Positions 56,082 to 64,000 of a stretch of DNA of 64,000 bases are shown here, piece by piece. The translations under genes were made by a program, and so were the position numbers. The notes under the pieces are model-generated. The model had not been told where the DNA came from. It made no database searches and was given only the letters and a program-made list of their open reading frames with translations. The DNA is from Stictocephala bisonia. Lineage: Eukaryota; Arthropoda; Insecta; Hemiptera; Membracidae. Each line of letters starts with the position of its first letter. Positions within the stretch are counted from its first letter, which is position 1. Location of the stretch: NCBI GenBank assembly GCA_035578905.1, contig JAQJVL010000059.1, positions 124,001 to 188,000 of the forward strand, written 5' to 3'.

Positions 56082-57360
56082 CTGTAATAAAAACATTCAT
56101 TTAGCTAGTAAAACAATAAGTAATAAACACAAAGTGAAGAGGCTTATATATAAATATGATTCTAAATCTAAAAATCATAATATATTAATTAATATAATTT
56201 AAATATGTATATACCTCTTTGCAATATGGCTCCCAATACCCCTACACCCCACCGATAATCCCACTAGCCATTAAAACCGGCCACTTGAATTCTCAACTGT
56301 CCAAAATAACTCTTAGACCCAAACATGCAAGACTTGAGAAATGGGGCTTAAGTAGCTCAGTAAGAGTTTAGTCACACAATCAAGAGTCATAAACTGCTTT
56401 CAATATCCTTGGAAACCTGCAATAATCATTAAAAAACATCAAGGTTGTGAAGTCTGTAATCAATTACAGCACACCTAGGGTGACTTTTATCACATGAAAG
56501 TATGGCAAACAAATGGATTTATTGAGCGAAAAGTATATATATATATCCCTTATCAAAACTCTTAAAAGTCAATATTCTCCATCAAACCAGTATGACCATG
56601 AAGTAGCCCACTTAGTACACAAATAACAAGTCAGTCACGGTGGGTTGGGCTTTCAAAGTTGATAGGTCAAGTTCAAGGAGTTCTTCCACTATATCTAGCT
56701 TCGGTATTTCTTCTTGACAGCCTCGATTATTGCATAAACGGGCGCAAAGTGTTCTCCAAACTTCGAACACTATACTGTGGCTTCAGTGAAACCTTTATTG
56801 CTGATGGTTACTGCTGGGACAGAAGTAGAATCCTCCATAAACTGCCTCAATATTTGCCCAGAAATTAGTGGGTTTTAACATCAGGTATCTCTGAACACTG
56901 AGTGCATGCTCCCTCCTACAGCGTTTTGATTCCATTTTCACTGCTCTCCTCAGGTCAAAATAAATACACCCTGTATAGATCCATTTTTTCTGAACACTTA
57001 AATTTCTTATAAGCAGATGATTCGATTTTGTCTTAAAATCATAAGTCTTGATGTCATTAACACTCTAAAATAAACACACCCTGTATGGATCCATTATTTC
57101 TGAACACTTAAATTTCTTATAAGCAAATGATTCGATTTTGTCTTAAAATTATAAGTCTTGATGTCATTAACACTCTATAAATAGTAGGTTTAATAGTATG
57201 AGAGACTTTTTAGTCCTATATTCAACCTTGCGACTGATGTTCGTGCAATAAAGCCATTATTATTCTTGAAGTTTCCTCTTACGTAACATAATTAAGTCAG
57301 ATAAGAACCACTCCTGTTTTTCAAAGGTATATTATCTTTCATCGACTCAATATAAAATAG
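56082..57360. other. upstream region of the LRR gene with a 108-bp tandem duplication
   Basis: A 108-base segment (ACACCCTGTATAGATCCATT to TGTCATTAACACTCT) occurs at about 56958-57065 and again at 57066-57175 with few differences. A first exon or promoter of the LRR gene should lie in this direction, but none could be fixed. Confidence 0.55.
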
Positions 57361-57379
57361 AAAATACCACGGTACGTTT

Positions 57380-58310
57380 TTGGGTGGTTGGATGGGTCAA
57401 TACCACTGTATGTGTATGGGTGGTTGGGTGGGTCAATACTACTGTACGTGTAAGGGTGGTTGGGTGGGTCAATACTACTGTACGTGTAAGGGTGGTTGGG
57501 TGGGTCAAAACCACTGTATGTGTAAGGGTGGTTGGGTGGGTCAATACCACTGTATGTGTAAGGGTGGTTGGATGGGTCAATACCACTGTACATGTATGGG
57601 TGGTTGGATGGGTCAATACCACTGTACGTGTATGGGTGGTTGGATGGGTCAATACCACTGTACGTGTATGGGTGGTTGGGTGGGTCAATACCACTGTATG
57701 TGTATGGGTGGTTGGGTGGGTCAATACCACTGTACGTGTAAGGTTGGTTGGATGGGTCAAAACCACTGTACGTGTATGGGTGGTTGGATGGGTCAATACC
57801 ACTGTACGTGTAAGGGTGGTTGGGTGGGTCAATACTACTGTACGTGTAAGGGTGGTTGGGTGGGTCAAAACCACTATACGTGTATGGGTGGTTGGGTGGG
57901 TCAATACCACTGTATGTGTATGGGTGGTTGGAAGGGTCAATACCACTGTACGTGTAAGGGTGGTTGGGTGGGTCAATACAACTGTACGTGTAAGGGTGGT
58001 TGGGTGGGTCAAAACCACTATACGTGTATGGGTGGTTGGGTGGGTCACTACCACTGTATGTGTATGGGTGGTTGGATGGGTCAATACCACTGTATGTGTA
58101 TGGGTGTTTGGGTGGGTCAATACCACTGTACGTGTAAGGGTGGTTGGGTGGGTCAATACTACTGTACGTGTAAGGGTGGTTGGGTGGGTCAAAACCACTA
58201 TACGTGTATGGGTGGTTGGGTGGGTCAATACCACTGTACGTGTAAGGGTGGTTGGGTGGGTCAAAACCACTGTACGTGTAAGGGTGGTTGGATGGGTCAA
58301 TAATAGCTAA
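57380..58310. repeat. 36-bp G-rich minisatellite, about 26 copies
   Basis: Unit GTACGTGTAAGGGTGGTTGG plus GTGGGTCAATACCACT, period exactly 36. As 36 is divisible by three, all three frames stay open on both strands (apparent 307-317-codon frames), which is an artefact. GGGTGGTTGGGTGGG in each unit could form a two-tetrad G-quadruplex. A variant with CACTATACG recurs 4 and 9 units apart, indicating block duplications. It is related to the eroded repeat at 17.8 kb. Confidence 0.97.
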
Positions 58311-58449
58311 ATTAAAAGCTGTGGCAGCAGCACTAACAATTAATCAGAAAAGAATATCAATTTAGTCATACAATGAAAGAAGATGATATAAAACCTAGTA
58401 ATAACCAGAAGTATATTAATACCCTTAGTAACAGTACTAACACATACCT

Positions 58450-60170
58450 TAATAATGATTTCAAAATTCAAAATAACTTTATTTCCTTTTATACAAATGT
58501 ACAATGTTACACAAATTAAACTGTATACATAGGAAAAATACTCTTAAATTAACCATTAAACATGTGAGATACCAATAGAACTAAAACACACAACTCCTTA
58601 AAAATTTACTTTAGAATCTAGATTTAAAACTGGTCTACTAATACTGTTAAAGAAAAGAAAAAAGGTGGAAACTAGGACCGTTATGCGTGGGTTTTGCTGT
58701 TTGCTGAAATTATTAGAGTATTGCTAGTTTAAATTTAGTAGAAAAAAGTATATGGAAATAAGCCTACATAGGCAATGCTGCCTGTGCGTAGGCTTGAGTT
58801 GCTTGTCAGTAGAATAATATTTTCACTAATTTATCCAGTGTATTTAAAATTGTGAGAAAATGTCATTTATGTATTTTTTTAATAACTAGTATAGTATACC
58901 ATCTCATTTTCTTTTTTAACTATTTGTTTTGAAAATTTGGCAATGTTAAGTAACTCTGCTATATTCAAAAATGCTTTAGTACAGCACAAGCACAAGAGAA
59001 AAAGAAAAAAGAAAAAGGTTAGTATATGCCTACATGAGTGAAGGAGGGAGGCAGAGAGATAGCTGTGGCTGAAAAACTATAGTAGTAGTATAGAATCAAT
59101 CTGTAGTTGCGTGGTAAAGGGTGTTCAGGTTGCGGCCATGTCTGTATTCGGCAGTGATAAGAGCCTCTGCCTCTTGTATACTGATAAGAGACAACCACTG
59201 GTTAGCATTTGTCTTTAGAGAAGCTAATGATGGAGAAGAGAACAATTTTAGGCCCACATTTTGACGATAGTTGGACAGATTTCTAAACAATGTATGACAT
59301 GTACTGTATAGAATGGATTTGTTGATAGATAGGTTTTAGCTAAGGGAACAGCTGAAATTCCAACATTACGTGAATATCTAGTAATGTGCGTATTTATAAA
59401 GATAAGATCCAAGACATTGAGATCTGTAAATGATCAAAATAACCTGTACATTTTGAAATATCTGTATATTATCAAAATGACCCATACATTTTGAAATATC
59501 ATTAATTTTGGCCCTAAAATAAAAGCTGAATGCTGATGAATATGAGTATTGATGTGAGTTCTAACCACAATAATTAAAGTCTCCCAGCATCAATCTGTTA
59601 CATCTAATGAAGTTGAGTTTTCCCAACAATACCTCAATTAAGTGCCGGAAATGAGAGAATGATGAGATTAACTGAGGAGGGCAAAATAATTGTAAGAAAA
59701 CAAAAAGTTCTTCCCACCGGGTCCATGTAACTGACACATAACTATGAAAAGCTAGAAAAATATTTGGGTCAGATCTCTTAAAGATCCCCTTGGTTTTTAT
59801 CTTTTTTTTTTACAGTTCACATAGGCCTGCGTGTAAACTTGACTAAAGCCTTTATTTTTAGATTCTTCACTCACCAGGCCTACTGATCTGTGTGTGAACG
59901 TCTTTCAACAAGTGAAGTACCGACCATTAGCTCAGTTGGGGATTAGAACCTCGGAACTTAGACTCTGCAGTCCGAAGATCCACTGAGCCACCATGCCAGG
60001 AAATAGAATAACTTATGACAGCAAGCAAAACACCACCCCGTCTAGTATAGTTGGTATACTTCATGTCAGCTCTATAAACAATATAACTGACTGGAATAAA
60101 ACGAGCTGAAACATGGTCAGGTGAAAGCCAAGTTTCTGTAAGAGCCACAATGCAGGACAGAAATGTAAGA
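58450..60170 (-). mobile_element. LINE remnant with endonuclease N-terminus and 3' end
   Basis: On the minus strand, 60160-60010 reads CIVALTETWLSPDHVSARF and YIVYRADMKY, then TRRGGVLLAV: the start of an apurinic-type LINE endonuclease with the catalytic Glu in TETWL. Further down, RLMLGDFN-like sequence near 59590 and CPTIVKMWA*NCS/LKTNANQWLSLISIQ (59290-59150) follow. The low end at 58460-58520 is a TTCAAAATAACTTTATTTCC-like 3' tail. RT is absent, so there is a large internal deletion. A tRNA-like segment at 59927-60000 interrupts it. Confidence 0.65.
59927..60000 (-). mobile_element. tRNA-like segment (SINE head)
   Basis: On the minus strand: GCATGGTGGCTCAGTGGATC and GAGGTTCTAATCCCCAAC. 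This contains a perfect A box (TGGCTCAGTGG) and a B box with one mismatch (GGTTCTAATCC), about 34 bases apart. It does not fold as a complete tRNA by eye (the acceptor ends do not pair), so a SINE head or tRNA pseudogene is more likely than a gene. It lies inside LINE endonuclease sequence. Confidence 0.55.
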
Positions 60171-60174
60171 GCCT

Positions 60175-61870
60175 GGGAACTTGAGGACAGAAATGGTACA
60201 AGAGGTCTGGTAACGTTGGACAGAATGGAGCATTAGCCTAGTGTTGGATTTCAACTTGTGGACAGTGACAGTACAAGAAGTCAGTTAAAGTAGGATAGAA
60301 TGGAACATGAGCCTACTGTTGGATGAGAACTTGTGAACAGTTAAGGTACGAGAAGTGTGAAAAAGTAGGACCGATTGGAGCATGAGCCTAGTGTTGGATG
60401 AAAACTGTGGACAGTGAAGGTACATGAGGTTGTGAGCATTTTTAGCTGGAATGGAACTTTTTGCAGCGGGAAGAGTGGCTAACACACTTAAATTTCTATA
60501 ACAGGGGTCAATTTGGAATTTATTGAAAATTCAAGCTACGGAATAGTTCCGAGTAGGCTGCCTGTACACATGAGGCAATCAATATAAACATATTTAAAAT
60601 TTTACAAATGTTCTGGTGTTAGTTCAAAAATTAGAGACAAGGTAAAAGCAATCCCAATTTCTAATAGTCATAGACTCATTCATCATCAACACCAGAGTAG
60701 GATTGATTTTAAGCATACAAATGAATGTAACATGAGACCCTTGCGTTCATTAATTATGTCTTGTATGTCGATACCTATATCACTACAAATCCCCAAACTC
60801 GTGGAGAATAACGGGTAAAATCATTGTACTAAGATGTAAAATCACCCTTCTCACAAGGGCTAATCACAAAGATCCAATTGGGACGAGGTAAAGTACTTTA
60901 GTACTTTCTCACAATTTACATATGTAATAATCACAATCGCACAGTTAAGAATTTGTTACTATTAATTTAGGATCGGATCGCGTGATATCACCAATATCAG
61001 GAAAGGTAAATACTTTCACACGCCTTACAAATGTAATAATCACAATCACACAGTTAAGAATGTGTTATTGTTAGTTTAGGATCGGATGGCGGAGCATGAC
61101 GGAATGGAATAGGAGACTAGTGTTGATGGAAACTTGTGGACAGCTGCGGTACAAGAGGTCTGGTAAAATAGGACGGAATAGAGCGTGAGCCTAGTTTTGG
61201 ATGGGAACTTGTGGACAGCTGCGGTACAAGAGGTCTGGTAAAGTAGGATGTAATGGAGCGTGAGTCTAGTGTTGGATGGGAACTTGTGGACAGTGAAGGC
61301 AGATTGCAAGAGGTCTGGTAAAGTAGAAGGGAATGGAGTAGGAGCCTAGTGTTGGATGGGAACTTGTGGACAGCTGCGGTACAAGAGGTCTGGTAAAGTA
61401 GGACGGAAAGGAGCGTGAGCCTAGTGTTGGATGGGAACTTGTGGACAGTGAGGGCAGATTACAAGAGGTCTGGTAAAGTAGAAGGGAACGGAGTAGGAGC
61501 CTAGTGTTGGATGGGAACTTGTGGACAGTGAAGGCAGATTACAAGAGGTCTGGTAAAGTAGAAGGGAATGGAGTAGGAGCCTAGTGTTGGATGGGAACTT
61601 GTGGACAGCTGCGGTACAAGAGGTCTGGTAAAGTAGGACGGAAAGGAGCGTGAGCCTAATGTTGGATGGGAACTTGTGGACAGTGAAGGCAGATTACAAG
61701 AGGTCTGGTAAAGTAGAAGGGAACGGAGTAGGAGCCTAGTGTTGGATGGGAACTTGTGGACAGTGAAGGCAGATTACAAGAGGTCTGGTAAAGTAGAAGG
61801 GAACGGAGTAGGAGCCTAGTGTTAGATGGCAACTTATGGACAGTGAATGTAGGTTACAAGAGGTCGTGAG
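60175..61870. repeat. 75/80-bp tandem array in two blocks
   Basis: Units share GTTGGATGGGAACTTGTGGA and AGAGGTCTGGTAAAGTAG. Starts at 61271, 61351, 61426, 61506, 61586, 61661, 61741 and 61821 show steps of 80, 75, 80, 80, 75, 80, 80. The 75-bp form has CAGCTGCGGTACAAGAGG; the 80-bp form has CAGTGAAGGCAGATTACAAG. A diverged block lies at 60175-60480, separated by about 600 bases. In that gap a ~65-base sequence (ATGTAATAATCACAATCNCA) is itself duplicated at 60920 and 61030. Confidence 0.93.
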
Positions 61871-63339
61871 TGTAGGGCCTACTGTTTTATGGAATCTTGT
61901 GGCGAGTGGCGGTAAAGAATGGCAGTTGAAACATGCAAACTGTAAAGAATGTCACGATTGTGGTTTGAGAACAGTTATGTGTCATTTATGTCAGTTTAGA
62001 GGTGAATGAGATTCGTGTATCTTGTAAAGTACCGTTGGGTTATGAAACTCCACTGTTTTTATCACGTCATTTGATGGAAAATTTTATTTTCATTCTCAGT
62101 CAGCTTACTTTTCGTCAGAAGCCTCGGCCAGATCACCAATAGCAAGTCTTTTCAGCTCTTAGGTTTCTCTAGTCAGTCTGAAATTAAGGTGCACTAGTCT
62201 ACATTTTGTCCACGAACATGCCATTTTGTAACCGATTAACTAAGGTAGTGGGTATGATATATTGTGCTATTAAATAAATTAACAAAAAATATAACTCATA
62301 TGTTCGTTATTTATTTATTTCGTTTTGGTGAGTTTCGCGCGCATATTCAAGCCTATTCCGCTTCACCCTCTACCCTTCCAAATACATGTTCCATTATACA
62401 TGACCTCACCATCTCCGTTTGATGATAAATTCAGAAATGCTGTACCTGATATTTCCAATGTTATTCATTGTAATATACGCAAAGTTAATTTTATTTATAA
62501 TTTCAGTATTCAATAGTTGGTATTGTCATATCATATGCATTTCTGAAAAGGAATAAACCACATTGGGCGATACAGCTGCGTGATATTCATCCCTTCCCTA
62601 CCAACGGTGGATACCTAAACTTATAGGCCTAAATAGCCTGCGTTAACCAGCCCTGAGTCCCAGTCGGTTTCCTTCTCGCAATGTCACGCGCCGCTGCACG
62701 GCCATGGTTACAACATCCGTAGTTGTTTTATTTAATGCCTATTTCCTTGATATTATTCTATCACATATGTGAAATTCATGAAGCAAACTAAATCTTATAT
62801 AAGTCATTGTATATTATTAACAAACTACACTCTATAAAAGTAATTAAATATTATTAAGTAGGCCTATATCTATATTTCAGCAGTGGCGGATTTAGGGAGG
62901 GAGGGTCCGGGTTCAATCCTCCCTAAAACCAAACAAAAATTTTCAATTACTAAGGTAAATAAAACAACCAACAGATGATTAACGATATCGAACAATTATT
63001 GACAATGTCAAAACTATTTGCTTTTTTCACACTCACATAAACACGCAATTTGTAACATCAATTATTGCTATCACAATAAGTAACTCTCCACTAACTTAGT
63101 AAAAACTAGCGTAACGATATGAGCGATGATAAGAAGTGAAATATGTGAGCAAGCCTCTCATGGGACAGAAGCGCGAGGACTGAAGGATTCTGATTCGGTA
63201 ACGTCACACGGCAAGCACGGGACTGGTCGATACATAAAGCGGCGCTGAACTTTTATGATTACAAACCTATTCGAAACCAACGCTTTATACTGAAGTGGCT
63301 AATTCTAAAATTACTAAATATCATCATCAGACCATTATG
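61871..63339. other. spacer with a hAT-like end at 62882
   Basis: CAGTGGCGGATTTAGGGAGG at 62882 has the look of a hAT terminal repeat, but no partner end was found. 62560-62710 is GC-richer without a recognised domain. No gene assigned. Confidence 0.4.
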
Positions 63340-63770
63340 AGTCTGCAGAGGCTGTCGGCCATGTTGGTTTTAATCCCATACAAACAATGTTATTCACGAA
63401 TATATATTTTTTCGTTATTTATTGACCAAAAGTTGTGTATGAGGCGTCATTTTAAACGTTATAATATTGCGCATTGGGTATGCTTTTCCTAATTTGAATA
63501 CATACGCCGTGTTTTGAAAAATATGTGACAATTAAAGTGCAAACTAAATGTTTGTTATATTTTTTATATAAAACTAATTAGGAATTCACAAAGCAATTCC
63601 AACGCGCAATTTCATTCTTGATCAAATGCAATTTGTTTGGAAAAAAACCATTTAAAAATAACGATTTAATTTGGATTCGCGTAATTTGGATACGCGTGAA
63701 GGTATGTCCGGTTCGAAATTAACATTGTTCTTATAGGATTAAAACCAACATGGCCGACGACCTCTGCAGA
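63340..63770. repeat. 52-bp inverted repeats around 326 bp
   Basis: TCTGCAGAGGCTGTCGGCCA, TGTTGGTTTTAATCC and ACAATGTTA at 63340-63392 recur in reverse complement at 63719-63770 with about 47 of 52 matching. The sequence between is AT-rich without a coding frame. Possibly a small DNA element; no target duplication found. Confidence 0.75.
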
Positions 63771-64000
63771 GTGTTAAAACGAACCCTACAACGACACTCT
63801 ACGACAGGACAATCTCTTACAACATAAATATGAAACCATATTTGTTTATAGGCCCGCCCTAACCAAAAGATAACTGTTTATGATATTTCTAGGAACGTTA
63901 AATGAAATTGCAATGGGATCTCTTGTTCCGAAATTTAGCAAAATACACAAGTAAAGGCCTAATATCACATATTTCAACGACAAATATTACTAATGACCTT

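Noticed and set aside
57339..58310. Open frames of 307-317 codons on both strands, resembling long repeat proteins
   Set aside because: They are forced by a 36-bp repeat whose length is divisible by three; no start context, no splice sites, and the same is true in several frames.
59927..60000. A functional tRNA gene
   Set aside because: A and B boxes are good but the acceptor stem does not pair by eye and the sequence lies inside a LINE fragment.

Overview
The window looks like arthropod, most likely insect, nuclear DNA. It is AT-rich, genes are split by long introns with GT-AG junctions, and it is crowded with decayed non-LTR retrotransposons, cut-and-paste DNA transposons, SINEs, minisatellites and AT microsatellites. 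Nothing bacterial is visible: no operons, no ribosome-binding sites, no CRISPR. The exact order cannot be read from sequence alone.

Two host genes can be supported, both on the minus strand. (1) The 5' end of a secreted or membrane M1-type aminopeptidase: a signal-peptide exon (9095-9205), an acidic second exon (104-298) and a possible upstream untranslated exon ending at 10923. The rest lies left of the window. (2) A large leucine-rich-repeat single-pass membrane protein of about 1,330 residues, assembled here from eight coding exons between 56081 and 27677 whose splice phases all agree. It has an N-terminal Cys cap, many LRRs, an LRRCT-like cap, one transmembrane helix and a ~93-residue Tyr/Pro/Cys-containing tail. 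The start codon is unresolved: an ATG sits exactly at the first acceptor but one base out of frame.

Left part (1-27 kb): the 8.8-kb aminopeptidase intron holds a palindromic Penelope-like fragment and a dead LINE. Then come a 78-bp minisatellite, another LINE, a 107/109-bp array, a foldback element and a 55-bp array with a 220-bp higher-order repeat. A CR1-like LINE carries an inverted RT segment and a TTAA-flanked insertion. At 21.5-26.1 kb an RTE-like LINE was entered by a Kolobok-like TTAA transposon, itself entered by a SINE and a hAT, and by a separate Harbinger-like element.

Right part (27-64 kb): the LRR gene fills 27.1-56.1 kb. Its introns hold a nearly intact 5'-truncated LINE with RNase H (32.3-35.7 kb), a LINE inserted in a repeat with a hammerhead-like hairpin (37.3-38.5 kb), a second SINE copy (43.2 kb), and a coiled-coil LINE ORF1 split by a hAT-like element that contains another hAT, which carries a FLYWCH ORF. 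Upstream of the gene are a 36-bp G-rich minisatellite, a LINE endonuclease fragment with a tRNA-like sequence, a 75/80-bp array and a small inverted repeat.

The most informative result is the layered insertion history. Target-site duplications and restored reading frames allow the order of insertion to be read directly in several places.
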